A stretch of DNA of 64,000 nucleotides from Shewanella sp. NFH-SH190041 (GCF_024363255.1 NZ_AP026070.1:2294001-2358000), one strand, 5' to 3'. Shown: positions 1-10,454, counted from the stretch's first letter. Translations and numbers: made by a program. Notes: generated from the sequence alone by a model not told the origin.

Positions 1-55
1 GACGGCGTAATACCTGAGTGTAACCGGCAATATCAGGCCGGGGAATCAGAAAAAA

Positions 56-73
56 TTAAAACAATTGTTTGAA
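56..73. promoter_or_regulatory. PsrA-like operator upstream of fadE
   Basis: The 18-mer TTAAAACAATTGTTTGAA matches the published Shewanella/Pseudomonas PsrA consensus (TTCAAAC-RNNY-GTTTGAA) at all but one defined position. It lies about 140 bp upstream of the fadE start, just before a TATAAA element at 83-88. PsrA is a TetR-type fatty-acid-responsive repressor of beta-oxidation genes. The match is seen; binding is inferred. Confidence 0.6.
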
Positions 74-118
74 AAAGACTTGTATAAAATTTAGCGAAAG
101 ATTAACGTTTCAGTCATA

Positions 119-131
119 CAGGTCTGACCAG
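119..131. promoter_or_regulatory. FadR-like operator upstream of fadE
   Basis: CAGGTCTGACCAG differs from the palindromic FadR core CTGGTCNGACCAG at one position. It lies downstream of the probable -10 and about 80 bp before the fadE start, where a bound repressor would block transcription. Dual PsrA/FadR control of fad genes has been described for Shewanella-type bacteria; use of this particular site is inferred. Confidence 0.6.
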
Positions 132-213
132 AAACTACACTTATCATTACATCTATAACCCATCATTTAAGTATCCACCTGCCGGACACACATCAGCATT
201 AAGGAGAATCACT

Positions 214-2667
214 GTGACCACCCTCATTTGGATTATTGCGATGCTTGTGGTACTAGGCGCAGCTGCCTACCTCAGGGTATCGCTGCTCAGTGCCACCCTC
301 GCTGCCACAATTATGATGATTATCGGCACCAGCGCCGGTACCACCGGATTTACAGCTTGGTTAATCTTCCTCATTATCGCCTTACCACTCAATCTCAGCC
401 AATTCCGGCAAACGGTGATCACCCGACCACTGTTAAAACTCTATAAAGGCATTATGCCGGAAATGTCCCGCACGGAAAAAGAAGCCCTAGAAGCAGGCAC
501 GACCTGGTGGGAGTCTGAGCTATTTGCCGGTAATCCTAACTGGAAAAAATTGCATAATTACCCTGTCCCACGCCTGAGTAGTGAAGAACAAGCCTTTCTT
601 GATGGTCCGGTTGAAACCGTCTGTAAAATGCTTAACCAGCATCAAGTGTCCCACCAACTGGCCGATTTGCCACCAGAAATTTGGCAATATCTAAGAGACA
701 ATGGCTTCTTTGCCATGATCATTAAAAAGAAATATGGCGGCCTAGCCTTCTCCGCCTATGCCCAATCCCGCGTATTGCAGAAACTGGCCGGTATGTCCAG
801 CGAGTTAGCTTCCACCGTCGGCGTACCCAATTCGTTAGGACCAGGTGAACTGCTGCAGCACTATGGCACCCCAGAGCAACGTGATTATTATCTGCCCCGG
901 CTGGCAAAAGGGCTAGAAGTCCCCTGCTTTGCCCTGACAAGTCCAGAAGCAGGAAGTGATGCGGGTGCGATTCCGGATCTCGGCACGGTCTGCTACGGCC
1001 AATGGGAAGGCGAACAAGTATTAGGCATGCAACTGACTTGGAATAAGCGCTATATCACATTGGCTCCTATCGCAACGGTACTGGGATTGGCCTTTAAACT
1101 GCGCGACCCTGATCATCTTATCGGTGATACCGAGGATCTCGGCATCACCTGCGCCCTTATCCCAACCCATCTTCCCGGCATTGCTATCGGTCGACGCCAT
1201 TTCCCACTTAACTGTATGTTCCAAAATGGCCCAACCCAAGGTAAAGATGTCTTCGTACCGTTAAGTTTTATTATTGGCGGTCAGCAGATGGCAGGGCAAG
1301 GCTGGCGTATGCTGGTTGAATGCCTGTCGGTTGGCCGGGGGATCACCCTCCCTTCCAATGCAGCCGGTGGCATTAAAACCCTCGCGTTAGCTAGCGGAGC
1401 TTACTCACGCATTCGACGACAATTCAAACTGCCCATCGGCAAGCTCGAAGGAATCGAAGAGCCACTAGCCAGACTAGGCGGCAATGCCTATCTCATGGAT
1501 GCTGTAACCTCTCTCACGACAACAGGGATTGATCTGGGGGAAAAACCTTCAGTGATCTCAGCCATCGTCAAATGCCATCTGACGGATAGGATGCAAAAGT
1601 GCGTGATTGATGCCATGGATATCCATGGCGGCAAAGGTATCTGTCTTGGCCCGAATAATTACCTTGGAAGAGGTTATCAAGCCGCCCCTATTGCGATTAC
1701 CGTTGAGGGCGCCAATATTCTTACCCGCTCAATGATTATCTATGGTCAGGGGGCGATACGTTGCCATCCTTATGTGTTAGCAGAAATGGAAGCAGCATTT
1801 AACCCGGATAAACATCAGGGGCTGGCTGATTTTGATGCCGCATTGTTTGGCCATATTGGTTTTACCTTGTCTAACCTGCTACGCAGCTTCTGGCTCGGCT
1901 TAACTGGCGCACGCTTCTCTAAAGCGCCATATCAAGATAAAACCCGTATCTATTACCAGCAAATGAACCGTTTCAGTGCCAACCTCGCACTGCTGAGTGA
2001 TCTGGCCATGGCTATTCTCGGTGGTAACCTCAAACGCCGAGAACGCATCTCAGCTCGGTTAGGGGATATGCTCAGTCAACTGTATCTGGCTTCCGCAACA
2101 CTTAAGCGTTATCAGGATGAAGGCCGTCAGCATAAAGATCTGCCTCTACTGCAATGGGCCGTGGAAGATTCCTTATATAAACTACAAACATCATTAGATG
2201 AATTGCTGGATAATTTCCCAGCCAAACTTGGCCTGCTACTACGGGGACTGATTATGCCGCTCGGAAGACCGGTCCGCCGTCCCAACGACAAACTCGATCA
2301 CAAGGTAGCTAAACTACTGCAAAAGCCCAGTGACTCACGAGCACGTCTGGGTAAAGGGCAGTTCCTCACCGCTTGCGATAACAATGCCGTCGGCCTGCAA
2401 GAAGCAACTCTGCGGGATATCCTCAAATGTGAGCCGCTGTATGACAAAGTCTGCCGCGCCAGCGACACCAAGCCACCTTTTATGTGGCTGGATAAAATCG
2501 CTGATCTTGGGCTGGAACTGGATGTACTGGATGAGGAGGAAGCGCAGTTACTACGCCGGGCCGAAAAAGGCCGCCTTAACGCCATCAATGTCGATGATTT
2601 TGACCCACAGGCACTGCAAGCAGCCAAAGCTGATACAGGCGGAAATAAACGTCACCATGCCGCCTGA
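214..2667 (+). CDS. fadE: acyl-CoA dehydrogenase FadE
   Basis: Catalyses the first, FAD-dependent step of fatty acid beta-oxidation, converting acyl-CoA to trans-2-enoyl-CoA. The 817-residue product has the FadE layout: two hydrophobic N-terminal segments (about 1-20 and 35-60) that anchor it to the inner membrane, then acyl-CoA dehydrogenase N-terminal, middle ([13 protein letters not shown] near 240-250) and C-terminal domains ([26 protein letters not shown]). A long C-terminal extension typical of FadE (DUF1974 type) replaces the short tail of ordinary acyl-CoA dehydrogenases. The start is GTG with AAGGAG 8 bp upstream. The gene stands alone, with PsrA-like and FadR-like operators upstream and a terminator right after it, so it probably responds to long-chain fatty acids. 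Confidence 0.95.
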   Translation: MTTLIWIIAMLVVLGAAAYLRVSLLSATLAATIMMIIGTSAGTTGFTAWLIFLIIALPLNLSQFRQTVITRPLLKLYKGIMPEMSRTEKEALEAGTTWWESELFAGNPNWKKLHNYPVPRLSSEEQAFLDGPVETVCKMLNQHQVSHQLADLPPEIWQYLRDNGFFAMIIKKKYGGLAFSAYAQSRVLQKLAGMSSELASTVGVPNSLGPGELLQHYGTPEQRDYYLPRLAKGLEVPCFALTSPEAGSDAGAIPDLGTVCYGQWEGEQVLGMQLTWNKRYITLAPIATVLGLAFKLRDPDHLIGDTEDLGITCALIPTHLPGIAIGRRHFPLNCMFQNGPTQGKDVFVPLSFIIGGQQMAGQGWRMLVECLSVGRGITLPSNAAGGIKTLALASGAYSRIRRQFKLPIGKLEGIEEPLARLGGNAYLMDAVTSLTTTGIDLGEKPSVISAIVKCHLTDRMQKCVIDAMDIHGGKGICLGPNNYLGRGYQAAPIAITVEGANILTRSMIIYGQGAIRCHPYVLAEMEAAFNPDKHQGLADFDAALFGHIGFTLSNLLRSFWLGLTGARFSKAPYQDKTRIYYQQMNRFSANLALLSDLAMAILGGNLKRRERISARLGDMLSQLYLASATLKRYQDEGRQHKDLPLLQWAVEDSLYKLQTSLDELLDNFPAKLGLLLRGLIMPLGRPVRRPNDKLDHKVAKLLQKPSDSRARLGKGQFLTACDNNAVGLQEATLRDILKCEPLYDKVCRASDTKPPFMWLDKIADLGLELDVLDEEEAQLLRRAEKGRLNAINVDDFDPQALQAAKADTGGNKRHHAA

Positions 2668-2689
2668 ATAAGTATTTAACCGAAGAAAC

Positions 2690-2717
2690 CCGATGGTATT
2701 AATATCATCGGTTTTTT
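2690..2717 (+). terminator. Rho-independent terminator of fadE
   Basis: An 11-bp stem CCGATGGTATT/AATATCATCGG with one G-U pair and no obvious loop bases beyond the stem apex is followed by TTTTTT. It sits 23 bp after the fadE stop codon. Confidence 0.8.
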
Positions 2718-2751
2718 ATATCCATTGGTGTAGAATAGTCCGCGTAAGATA

Positions 2752-2776
2752 CAAAAAAACCAGCACTAGGCTGGTT
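2752..2776 (-). terminator. terminator of the Gly-Cys-Leu tRNA operon
   Basis: On the minus strand the stem AACCAG/CTGGTT with a 7-nt loop is followed by a run of T (AAAAAAA on the plus strand). It lies 31 bp beyond the 3' end of tRNA-Leu, where the tRNA transcript should end. Confidence 0.75.
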
Positions 2777-2807
2777 ATTTTGTTCTCTCATGCGCTTAGC
2801 AAGGAGA

Positions 2808-2894
2808 TGGTACCCGAGGCCAGACTTGAACTGGCACGCTGTTACCAGCGAGGGATTTTAAATCCCTTGTGTCTACCGATTCCACCACTCGGGC
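2808..2894 (-). tRNA. tRNA-Leu (anticodon TAA)
   Basis: An 87-nt class II tRNA with encoded CCA. The acceptor stem is GCCCGAG/CTCGGGT, the anticodon loop is TTTAAAA with TAA in the centre, and there is a long variable arm and a GTTCAAGTC T-loop. It is the last gene of the leftward Gly-Cys-(spacer)-Gly-Cys-Leu cluster. Confidence 0.95.
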
Positions 2895-2934
2895 ATTTCA
2901 TGCTCTGCCGCCATACAAGCCACAGATTAGAAAG

Positions 2935-3008
2935 TGGAGGCGCGACCCGGAGTCGAACCGAGATCGACGGATTTGCAATCCGCAGCATAGCCATTCTGCC
3001 ATCGCGCC
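2935..3008 (-). tRNA. tRNA-Cys (anticodon GCA), copy 1
   Basis: A 74-nt tRNA with encoded CCA and acceptor GGCGCGA/TCGCGCC. The anticodon loop ATTGCAAAT gives GCA. It is identical in sequence to the copy at 4099-4172, which points to duplication of a Gly-Cys block. Confidence 0.96.
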
Positions 3009-3036
3009 ACTTTGTTACTCAACCTCTATTTGAGGT

Positions 3037-3112
3037 TGGAGCGACATATCGGGTTCGAACCGATGACCTATACCTTGGCAAGGTATCGCTCTACCAACTG
3101 AGCTAATGTCGC
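3037..3112 (-). tRNA. tRNA-Gly (anticodon GCC), copy 1
   Basis: A 76-nt tRNA with encoded CCA, acceptor GCGACAT/ATGTCGC and anticodon loop CTTGCCAAG (GCC). It is identical to the copy at 4203-4278. Confidence 0.96.
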
Positions 3113-4098
3113 TTCGCGTTAACCCGCCTTATCGCCGGGAACGGGGCATACTTTAACGGATTTCCCGGCAGGGTCAACAACTAATTTTATTGTTTTGATT
3201 CATTCGATTAAAGAAGTGCCAATTCGATCAAAAACCACACCAAGAGTGTCGATATCATCACCAATCGTACTCTCCTGCCACTAATTTAATGGCATACAAA
3301 AGATCATTTCAATAAAAGCAGCACTCCACCTCGACTCATTAAAATAGATATTGCCGCACAATATTTGCACGCCATGACCTATACGCCCAACACCAAGTTC
3401 ATCAATAAATGCATCCATAGAGAATGAAGCATAAACGTCAATACACATTATCAATGTATCCGCGTATTGAGCTGCCTATAAATACACCACCATCCTTTAA
3501 TCAATTACAAGTAATATAAATATAGTGAGCGATTTGATTAAATGTCATCACAGCGAACCGGTGTCATTAATACAAATAATGTCGAGTAAGAGATGAGAGA
3601 AAGCATGTCGATGGTAAGACTGCAGAGGCTGAAGTCAAAATAAATACCAGCCTAGGCTATCATCAACAGCCCAGACCAAGAATAAACTCAACTTAATTTC
3701 CAAAATTAGTTAACCACAACCGCTTTTCACGGTTGAATTTTATTCAAGATAATAACTCTTGGTTGTGACGAATGATTTATCGCCCAGTCAGACTCAATAA
3801 GAACAATTCAACAAAGAGGATGCAAAGCTGCCCGATAGGAATTGAACCTGTGCTACACAGCGTTATCGACTTATCAGGTAATGTAACGACATGGCAAATA
3901 CAGCAAAGCCGCTATCGTGAAGCCCCCTTCAAACTGCCACAAAGCAAACCGAAAAGATCAACCCCATAATAACGGGCTAATGGAACATACAAAGAATTGA
4001 TCGGCTGTATTGAGAACTACCACGGCATTGATTTAACGTATGGAGAAAAGCAATAGAAAAGATAATTAAATAGGAAATTTAGATAAGGTAATAAGAAG
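3113..4098. other. 986-bp spacer between duplicated tRNA-Gly/Cys pairs
   Basis: No convincing gene is seen. The only ORF of note (3772-3969, plus, 65 codons) has no Shine-Dalgarno sequence and no recognisable family. The stretch is AT-rich with many stops in all frames. It separates two identical Gly-Cys tRNA pairs that would normally be 30-100 bp apart, so it is either an insertion that has decayed or leftover material from the duplication. Confidence 0.5.
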
Positions 4099-4172
4099 TG
4101 GAGGCGCGACCCGGAGTCGAACCGAGATCGACGGATTTGCAATCCGCAGCATAGCCATTCTGCCATCGCGCC
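4099..4172 (-). tRNA. tRNA-Cys (anticodon GCA), copy 2
   Basis: A 74-nt gene with encoded CCA, the same sequence as the copy at 2935-3008. It is preceded on the minus strand by tRNA-Gly copy 2 with a 30-bp spacer. Confidence 0.96.
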
Positions 4173-4202
4173 ACTTTTTGTATCATCAAAGAAATTGATG
4201 AT

Positions 4203-4278
4203 TGGAGCGACATATCGGGTTCGAACCGATGACCTATACCTTGGCAAGGTATCGCTCTACCAACTGAGCTAATGTCGC
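4203..4278 (-). tRNA. tRNA-Gly (anticodon GCC), copy 2
   Basis: A 76-nt gene with encoded CCA, the same sequence as the copy at 3037-3112. It is the first tRNA of the leftward cluster, about 185 bp downstream of pgsA. Confidence 0.96.
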
Positions 4279-4290
4279 ATTACTTGCATT

Positions 4291-4394
4291 AATGAAAACT
4301 GATAAAACGCTTTGAATATCAAGCAGATAAGTTTTCATTAAGTCAGGAGTACCGCCCCGACTGCGAGACGCATTCTCGCTGTTTTATGTCGGGG
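4291..4394. other. paired inverted repeats between pgsA and the tRNA cluster
   Basis: Two structures are visible. AATGAAAACT at 4291-4300 pairs perfectly with AGTTTTCATT at 4330-4339. A nested hairpin lies upstream of it, with outer arms CCCCGAC 4355-4361 / GTCGGGG 4388-4394 and inner arms GCGAGA 4363-4368 / TCTCGC 4374-4379. Neither ends in a clean U-run, so tRNA-precursor processing or mRNA end protection of the pgsA transcript is as likely as termination. Confidence 0.45.
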
Positions 4395-4462
4395 AGTCAA
4401 TCAGGATTTATTCGCTTATGGTTTAACTGCGCACTAAAACAACGAAACGTTGAAATTATCTG

Positions 4463-5011
4463 CTACTCAGCCGTTAAATCCTTCCAAGCGCTCATAATAT
4501 AACTCAACATGGACCAGAAAGTTAAAATGGCCGCGATATATAACAGACCATAAGATAACTGCACCATCCAGTCAGACTGCCGCCATAATAAACCGATAAT
4601 CGCCAACATTTGGGCCGCGGTTTTATATTTGCCAATCCAAGAGACGGCAACCACCCCACGTTTACCCAATTCTGCCATCCACTCCCGCAGGGCTGAAATC
4701 ACAATTTCCCGGCCAATCATAAACAGCGCGGGGATCGTCAACCATACAGAAGCATAATCTTCCACCAGCAGCACTAATGCCGCCGCGACCATAATTTTAT
4801 CTGCAACCGGATCTAAAAATGCACCAAATCGCGTCGACTGATGCAATTTACGGGCAAGATAGCCATCCAGCGCGTCGGTAATGGCCGCCAGCCAGAAAAC
4901 AAACGCAGAGGCGAAAGGTGCCCAGCTGTATGGCAGATAGAAAAAAACAATAAAAACTGGAAGTAAGATGACTCTGAACAGGGTCAGAGCAATGGGTAAA
5001 TTAAAAGGCAT
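4463..5011 (-). CDS. pgsA: CDP-diacylglycerol--glycerol-3-phosphate 3-phosphatidyltransferase PgsA
   Basis: Makes phosphatidylglycerol phosphate from CDP-diacylglycerol and glycerol 3-phosphate, the committed step to phosphatidylglycerol and cardiolipin, in the inner membrane. The CDP-alcohol phosphatidyltransferase signature D-G-x2-A-R-x8-G-x3-D-x3-D is visible around residues 57-79 ([27 protein letters not shown] in part). Several transmembrane segments follow. I place the start at ATG 5011, giving 182 residues as in E. coli; an in-frame TTG two codons upstream is less likely. It is downstream of uvrC on the same strand, the classical uvrY-uvrC-pgsA order. Confidence 0.95.
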   Translation of the reverse strand: MPFNLPIALTLFRVILLPVFIVFFYLPYSWAPFASAFVFWLAAITDALDGYLARKLHQSTRFGAFLDPVADKIMVAAALVLLVEDYASVWLTIPALFMIGREIVISALREWMAELGKRGVVAVSWIGKYKTAAQMLAIIGLLWRQSDWMVQLSYGLLYIAAILTFWSMLSYIMSAWKDLTAE

Positions 5012-5058
5012 GATCAAACCAAATTATCAAGAGCAGCGCCAATCTTGCCTCAATTTTG

Positions 5059-6888
5059 CTACCCCCGCAATGCGTCATGTATTGTTTGTGCCATTTCTAT
5101 GCTGATCCCCGGCACTTTTGCCAATTCAGCTACACTGGCATTTTTCACTTGTTGTAAACCGCCCATAAACTGTAACAGTGCGCGGCGCCGTTTCGGCCCG
5201 ACCCCAGGAATGGACTCTAACGTCGATGTATTACGGGTTTTCTGACGCCGGTTACGATGGCCTGTTATCGCAAAGCGGTGGGATTCATCCCGAATATGCT
5301 GGATCAGATGCAATGCTTCAGAATCATCCTCCAATGCAAAACTGGCTTCAGTTTCACCATAGATCAAGGTTTCCAACCCTGGCTTACGGCTCTCACCTTT
5401 TGCCACCCCTATCAAGATGGGGGCCTTATCCAATGTCACAAACTTTTCATCGACAATGTTTTGAGCCATACGCAACTGACCCAACCCACCATCAATAAAT
5501 AAAATATCCGGAATTTTGGCCTCATTAGTCACTTTATCGAACCGACGACTAATGGCCTGCGCCATCGCCGCATAATCATCCCCAGGGGTAATACCACTGA
5601 TATTAAAGCGGCGATATTCAGCTTTATCCGGCCCTTCTCGGTTAAATACCACACAGGAAGCAACCGTACTCTCACCCATGGTGTGACTGATATCAAAGCA
5701 TTCCATGCGACTGATTGGTTGGCTGAGCTCCAACACCTCTTCCAAGGCGACAAAACGTTGTTCTACCGTATTCTTATGGGACAAATGACTTGAAACAGCA
5801 TTCACCGCATTCGTCACCGCCAAACGTAAAAATTGCGCCCGCTGACCCCGCACCCGAGTTTTAATACTGACTTTTTTGTCCAATGCTTGGCTGATAGCGG
5901 CCTGCAGCGCGGGCAATTCATCAAACTCATGGCTGATTAAAATCTCTTTTGGCAAACTGCGTTGCGCTGTAGTATTTAAATAAAACTGCAGCATAAAGGC
6001 ACGTAGCACTTCATCAAGCTCTGTTTGGGCCGGAATTTTGGGATAATAACTGCGACTTCCAAAAATTTTACCATCTCGGATAAATAGCAGATGAAAACAG
6101 GCCAACCCAGAGGCATAATCCACCCCGATAACATCCATATCTTCCGTATCTGAAGTGACCTCATTTTGCTCTGCAACCCGTCTTAATGCCTGTATTTGAT
6201 CTCGAAATGCCGCGGCCTGTTCATATTCCATATCATCTGCAGCCCGGGTCATTTTATCCACCAGCGCCGCAATCACTTGCTGATCCTTGCCGCGCAAAAA
6301 CATAGCGGCTAGCCGCACCTGCTGTTGATAATCAGCATCAGAAATTTTGCCAACACAAGGGGCGCTGCAGCGACCAATTTGGTACTGCAAACAGGGACGA
6401 GAACGAGATTTATAGTACAGATCGGTACATTGACGGATAGGGAACAACTTCTGCATCAGGTGCAAACTTTCACGCACAGCCCCACCATTCGGGTAAGGGC
6501 CAAAATATTGGCCTTTTTCCCGCTTAGGGCCCCGGTGATAGGCCAACCTGGGATGACGATGATCACTGAGCAGAATAAAAGGGTAAGATTTATCATCACG
6601 CAACAGCACATTATATTTAGGCATGTAGCGTTTGATGTAGTCATTTTCCAAAATTAACGCGTCAGTTTCACTGTGAGTCAGTGTCACATCAATCTGGGCG
6701 ATATGTGAAACCAAGGCTTGGGTTTTCACATTGGGCAGATTTTTGCGAAAATAAGAACTAAGACGTTTTTTGAGATCTTTCGCTTTACCGACATAAATCA
6801 CCACAGCGTCAGCATCATACATACGATAGACGCCGGGTGAAGCGGGTACGGTTTTTAAAAAAGCACTGGCATTAAATGCGGTCGGCAT
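5059..6888 (-). CDS. uvrC: excinuclease ABC subunit UvrC
   Basis: The nuclease of nucleotide excision repair, which incises on both sides of a lesion marked by UvrA/UvrB. The sequence has an N-terminal GIY-YIG domain ([20 protein letters not shown]), a cysteine motif ([13 protein letters not shown]), a UVR motif near residue 205, the UvrC RNase H-like endonuclease core ([18 protein letters not shown]) and C-terminal helix-hairpin-helix motifs ([27 protein letters not shown]). I start at ATG 6888 (609 residues, as in E. coli); a TTG 24 bp upstream would overlap the leader region and lacks family support. It follows uvrY by 27 bp and is probably cotranscribed with it. Confidence 0.95.
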   Translation of the reverse strand: MPTAFNASAFLKTVPASPGVYRMYDADAVVIYVGKAKDLKKRLSSYFRKNLPNVKTQALVSHIAQIDVTLTHSETDALILENDYIKRYMPKYNVLLRDDKSYPFILLSDHRHPRLAYHRGPKREKGQYFGPYPNGGAVRESLHLMQKLFPIRQCTDLYYKSRSRPCLQYQIGRCSAPCVGKISDADYQQQVRLAAMFLRGKDQQVIAALVDKMTRAADDMEYEQAAAFRDQIQALRRVAEQNEVTSDTEDMDVIGVDYASGLACFHLLFIRDGKIFGSRSYYPKIPAQTELDEVLRAFMLQFYLNTTAQRSLPKEILISHEFDELPALQAAISQALDKKVSIKTRVRGQRAQFLRLAVTNAVNAVSSHLSHKNTVEQRFVALEEVLELSQPISRMECFDISHTMGESTVASCVVFNREGPDKAEYRRFNISGITPGDDYAAMAQAISRRFDKVTNEAKIPDILFIDGGLGQLRMAQNIVDEKFVTLDKAPILIGVAKGESRKPGLETLIYGETEASFALEDDSEALHLIQHIRDESHRFAITGHRNRRQKTRNTSTLESIPGVGPKRRRALLQFMGGLQQVKNASVAELAKVPGISIEMAQTIHDALRG

Positions 6889-6915
6889 TACCACGGTTCC
6901 ACTCCGACACAAAAA

Positions 6916-7560
6916 TTAAAACTGGCCAGCATCCAACATTTTATAGCGGATAGCCAACCGGGTCAGCTCAACATCACCACTGATCCCCAGTTTACTAAAT
7001 AAGCGATAGCGATAACTGTTCACGGTTTTGGGGCTAAGATTGAGCTGCTCAGAAATTTCATTCACCTTATCACCATTAGTGATCATCATCATGATCTGCA
7101 ATTCCCGCTCAGACAAAGCCTTAAACGGATTATCATCTGCCTGATTAAACTGGCTCAATGCCATCTGTTGGGCGATTTCAGGTGATAAATAACGCTGACC
7201 ATGAGCGACTTGGCGTATCGCCTGTAACACCTCAGGCGGTTTGGCCCCTTTAGTCAAATAACCAGAGGCGCCAGCTTGCATCACCTTAGTGGGGAAAGGG
7301 TCTTCAGAATGCACCGTTAACACAATAATTTTGGCATGGAGTTGATGGCGTAAAATTTTACGGGTTGCTTCCAACCCCCCAATTCCCGGCATATTCATAT
7401 CCATTAAAATAACATCGGCTTCATTTTGCCGGCACCACTGCACCGCAGTTTCACCATCACCCGCTTCACCGACCACACGGATACCGCGCTCATCTTCCAG
7501 GATCCGTCGGATCCCGGTCCTGACCAACTCATGGTCATCAACCAGATATACTGAAATCAC
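6916..7560 (-). CDS. uvrY: response regulator UvrY/GacA
   Basis: The response regulator partner of the BarA (GacS) sensor kinase; it activates CsrB/C-type small RNAs and so relieves CsrA repression. The 214-residue protein has an N-terminal receiver domain with the acidic pocket (VDDHE), the phospho-accepting Asp in LMDMNMPGIGG near residue 54 and Lys in LTKGA, then a LuxR-type helix-turn-helix (LSERELQIMMMITNGDKVNEISEQLNLSPKTVNSYRYRLFSKL in part). It is very close to E. coli UvrY throughout. The start is GTG at 7560, directly after GGGCAGAGG. It heads the uvrY-uvrC-pgsA transcription unit; no csr-type RNA gene is visible nearby. Confidence 0.95.
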   Translation of the reverse strand: MISVYLVDDHELVRTGIRRILEDERGIRVVGEAGDGETAVQWCRQNEADVILMDMNMPGIGGLEATRKILRHQLHAKIIVLTVHSEDPFPTKVMQAGASGYLTKGAKPPEVLQAIRQVAHGQRYLSPEIAQQMALSQFNQADDNPFKALSERELQIMMMITNGDKVNEISEQLNLSPKTVNSYRYRLFSKLGISGDVELTRLAIRYKMLDAGQF

Positions 7561-8757
7561 CCTCTGCCCATCCTGTATTCTTTTTAGCCGGAAACTAAAT
7601 CCCGTTTCTACTTATTAAACTAGATCATAAACCAGTCTGGTTAAAGGGGAAATAGCACTTGCTTAACCTAATGAATTAAAAAGAGAACTTTCACCTACTA
7701 TTCATAGATGTAATCGGTCATCGACTCACTTAAATCACTGCACGTTTATGCATCTGAGCGAACTACTCCAATGCCAATAGGCCTTTTATCTATCACCTAT
7801 CTATGCATGGCTGCAAACCAATATTCTATCCAACGCACAGCATAAGCAAACTCGGCGGGGACACTCTCTAAAGAGTTATAATATCGATATAAGCATAGGA
7901 TTAACGCTGCGCTATCAGCACTTAAGTAGCAGAGGGTGCTGGCTGATTAAAACGCTTACGTCACCGTTATATATGCATAAATTAACCGATAAGTCAGATA
8001 TTAACTAATTAGTTCGCGGCTATTTGCGCTCAATTAACAAGCAACCCGTTGTAAGCAAGATTAATTCACTCTCGCCGCTAATCAGCAGTAAAGACCTACC
8101 GCCATAGTGAAATGTCGCATTGTGGCGAAGCCAACACGCAATGAAGATACACCCTAGAGAATGATAACACTGAGATTAAAACAAGTTTCAATTGACCCTT
8201 GAGTAGCTTAGTCGCAGTTCACCACATTTGGCCCTCGCTTAGCTATCCCTTGATGACTTACTTAGCTATTCGCTTGACTTCTACTTAGCTACTTACTGGT
8301 CTATTCGCGTGACCCTCGCATGACTATTTCGCTTGCGGCCAAGAGCTTTAAATCTTAGTCACAACTGCGCAGCACTGGACTGATTACCCTATTGCGTTGG
8401 AGTGACGTTAATATGATTGCGTTAATGGTATTTGCGGCAGCATTAACTTCTCGCGGCCAACGACTCACGCTTATCCACACTTGATGTCTTGCTGGAATCA
8501 AAATGCTTCAACGCAACAGTTAAGTCCGCTAATCCAATGATTTAATGGCAATAAAAGTATAAATAGCACAATTGAAATAACACATAACGGCTGAATCAAA
8601 TTGCAAGAATGAAATAAATTGATTAGCAGATATCGACCTTTCAAGCTTGTGTTTGTCGCAAGCAGAGAGTGATTGATACGAATAAGCAGATTTGATATGA
8701 CGTTGCGCGGGCTGATAAATCGAAAACGCAGTCGCAATGAGCCCAACACACAGGCAC
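7561..8757. other. 1.2-kb region without a recognisable gene
   Basis: I see no ORF with a ribosome-binding site or a known family; the longest candidate (8498-8791, minus) is low-complexity and overlaps the tRNA-Ser terminator. A 23-bp tandem repeat lies at 8238-8306. The part nearest 7561 should hold the uvrY promoter. A small RNA cannot be excluded, but I do not see the multiple GGA hairpin loops expected of a CsrB-type RNA on either strand. Confidence 0.5.
8238..8306. repeat. three 23-bp imperfect direct repeats
   Basis: CTTAGCTA recurs at 8238, 8261 and 8284, exactly 23 bp apart. The following bases are partly conserved (TCCCTTGATGACTTA in unit 1, TTCGCTTGACTTCTA in unit 2, more divergent in unit 3). 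A 23-bp period keeps the sites near the same face of the helix. Function unknown. Confidence 0.6.
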
Positions 8758-8786
8758 AAAAAAGCCTGCTTAAATAAGCAGGCTTT
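8758..8786 (-). terminator. terminator of tRNA-Ser
   Basis: The stem AAGCCTGCTT/AAGCAGGCTT with an AAAT loop is followed on the minus strand by a run of six T. It lies about 12 bp past the 3' end of tRNA-Ser. Confidence 0.85.
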
Positions 8787-8797
8787 CTCATAAAATA

Positions 8798-8888
8798 TGG
8801 CGGAGGAGCAGGGATTTGAACCCTGGATGGGCTATTAACCCATGCCGGTTTTCAAGACCGGTGCATTCAACCACTCTGCCACCCCTCC
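8798..8888 (-). tRNA. tRNA-Ser (anticodon TGA)
   Basis: A 91-nt class II tRNA with encoded CCA, acceptor GGAGGGG/CTCCTCC, anticodon loop CTTGAAA (TGA) and a long variable arm (CATGGGTTAATAGCCCATC). It is monocistronic with its own terminator. Confidence 0.96.
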
Positions 8889-8974
8889 GGAACGGGGGCG
8901 ATAATACTGAGAACAATATAGGCTGTAAACTGTTTTTTCAGCCAAACCAGTTTAACTGCATAAATATAAAGCAA

Positions 8975-9004
8975 AACAGCCCGATTCTTACCGGGCTGTT
9001 TATT
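8975..9004. terminator. hairpin terminator between ghxQ and tRNA-Ser
   Basis: ACAGCCCG/CGGGCTGT form an 8-bp stem around a 7-8 nt loop, flanked by AAA on one side and TTTATT on the other. It lies about 65 bp beyond the permease stop and can end the leftward purine transcript. Confidence 0.65.
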
Positions 9005-9068
9005 ATAACGTTCATCAATATCAGCTGTTGGATATCAATATCATCCAATGCAGACTGAATTATCCACC

Positions 9069-10454
9069 TTAAATTGCCCAGCCTCCGGCATAGAATACGG
9101 CCAATACAATGGCAATAATCACAGTGCCGACATTCAGCTTACGCCATTCGCCGCAAACAACACGGCCAATCACCAAAGCATTAAAGGCAATCATAATACC
9201 AGTCACGATATTACCGGTCAGAACAATAAATACCGCACACAGCAGACCACTGAGTGACCCAACAGTATCATCCAGATCCAGTTTTGACACATTGCTCAGC
9301 ATCAACAGACCCACATACATCAGCGCAGGTGCTGTCGCATAAGCAGGAACCAGATAGCTCAGTGGTGCTAAGAAGATCAACAGCAGGAACAAACTCCCCA
9401 CCACTGTGGCAGTCAGACCAGTTTTACCACCCGCAGCAGTACCTGCAGCCGACTCAATATATACCGCAGCAGGGGCGCCACCGATAAAGCCGGAGAAAAT
9501 ACTGGATACAGAGTCAGAAGTCAGCGCTTTACCACCACTGATGATTTGGCCATCTTTATCCAACAGGTTTGCTTGCCCGGCAACCGCGCGGATAGTTCCT
9601 GTTGCGTCAAAGATTGCTGTCATCACCAACGCCAGCACAGTTGGGATCACCACAGGGTTCATCGCCCCCATAATATCCATTGTGCCGATAAGAGAGCCTT
9701 CTGCTGTCAGGTTCGGCATAGCGAACAATCCCTGATATTTCACATTCGGGTCAAAAATCAAACCGAAAATAGAAATGCCGATGATCACCAACAAGATGCC
9801 GCCGGGGACACGTAACCGCTCAATACCAAAAATAATCGCCAAACCGATCAATGAAGCCAAAACAGGCAAAGAGGTAAACTCCCCTAACGCAACCGGTAAA
9901 CCGTCAAAGGGGTTTTTCACCACTAAGCCCACACCGTTGGCGGCAATCAACAACAGGAACAGACCAATACCGATACCGGTACCATGGGCAATGCCGGATG
10001 GTAAGTTAGTCAAAATCCACTGACGGACACCGGTTACCGTAATGGCGGTAAACACAATACCCATCAAGAAGACCGCCCCCAGCGCCACTGGAATCGACAG
10101 CCCCTGCCCTAATACCATACTGAATGCCGTAAATGCCGTCAGCGAGATAGCACAACCAATGGCCATCGGCAAATTAGCCCATAGCCCCATCATTAACGAA
10201 CCAAACGCTGCCACCAAACAGGTTGCAATAAATACCGCACCGGGATCAAAACCTGCCGCCCCTAGCATATTGGGCACCACAATGACCGAATACACCATGG
10301 CCAGAAAAGTTGTTAACCCAGCAATTAACTCCTGTCTTACGGTTGAACCACGCTCCTTAATTCTGAAGTATTTTTCCAGTGAGGTTCCCTGCGATGCACT
10401 TGGCACCTCGCCCATGGCTGCAGGATCGAGATTGATTTTATTAGTATCTGACAT
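9069..10454 (-). CDS. ghxQ: guanine/hypoxanthine permease, GhxQ (YgfQ) type
   Basis: A proton-coupled purine base importer of the AzgA-like NCS2 branch, in the inner membrane. The sequence matches E. coli YgfQ/GhxQ along its whole length: RGSTVRQE near the start, [62 protein letters not shown], and [27 protein letters not shown] residues. About 12-14 hydrophobic segments are visible. I start at ATG 10454 (461 residues), preceded by GGGAAG at proper spacing; the longer reading frame adds 29 residues unlike the family. It is the last gene of the purine cluster and would supply guanine to the neighbouring deaminase. Confidence 0.9.
   Translation of the reverse strand: MSDTNKINLDPAAMGEVPSASQGTSLEKYFRIKERGSTVRQELIAGLTTFLAMVYSVIVVPNMLGAAGFDPGAVFIATCLVAAFGSLMMGLWANLPMAIGCAISLTAFTAFSMVLGQGLSIPVALGAVFLMGIVFTAITVTGVRQWILTNLPSGIAHGTGIGIGLFLLLIAANGVGLVVKNPFDGLPVALGEFTSLPVLASLIGLAIIFGIERLRVPGGILLVIIGISIFGLIFDPNVKYQGLFAMPNLTAEGSLIGTMDIMGAMNPVVIPTVLALVMTAIFDATGTIRAVAGQANLLDKDGQIISGGKALTSDSVSSIFSGFIGGAPAAVYIESAAGTAAGGKTGLTATVVGSLFLLLIFLAPLSYLVPAYATAPALMYVGLLMLSNVSKLDLDDTVGSLSGLLCAVFIVLTGNIVTGIMIAFNALVIGRVVCGEWRKLNVGTVIIAIVLAVFYAGGWAI

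Noticed and set aside
2693..3106. 137-codon plus-strand ORF over the Leu, Cys and Gly tRNA genes
   Set aside because: It is the antisense of three clear tRNA genes and has no ribosome site.
3772..3969. 65-codon ORF in the tRNA spacer
   Set aside because: No Shine-Dalgarno sequence, no recognisable family, atypical composition.
8498..8791. 97-codon minus-strand ORF before tRNA-Ser
   Set aside because: Overlaps the tRNA-Ser terminator, low-complexity residues and no ribosome site.
7561..8797. CsrB-type small RNA next to uvrY
   Set aside because: No cluster of GGA motifs in hairpin loops on either strand.
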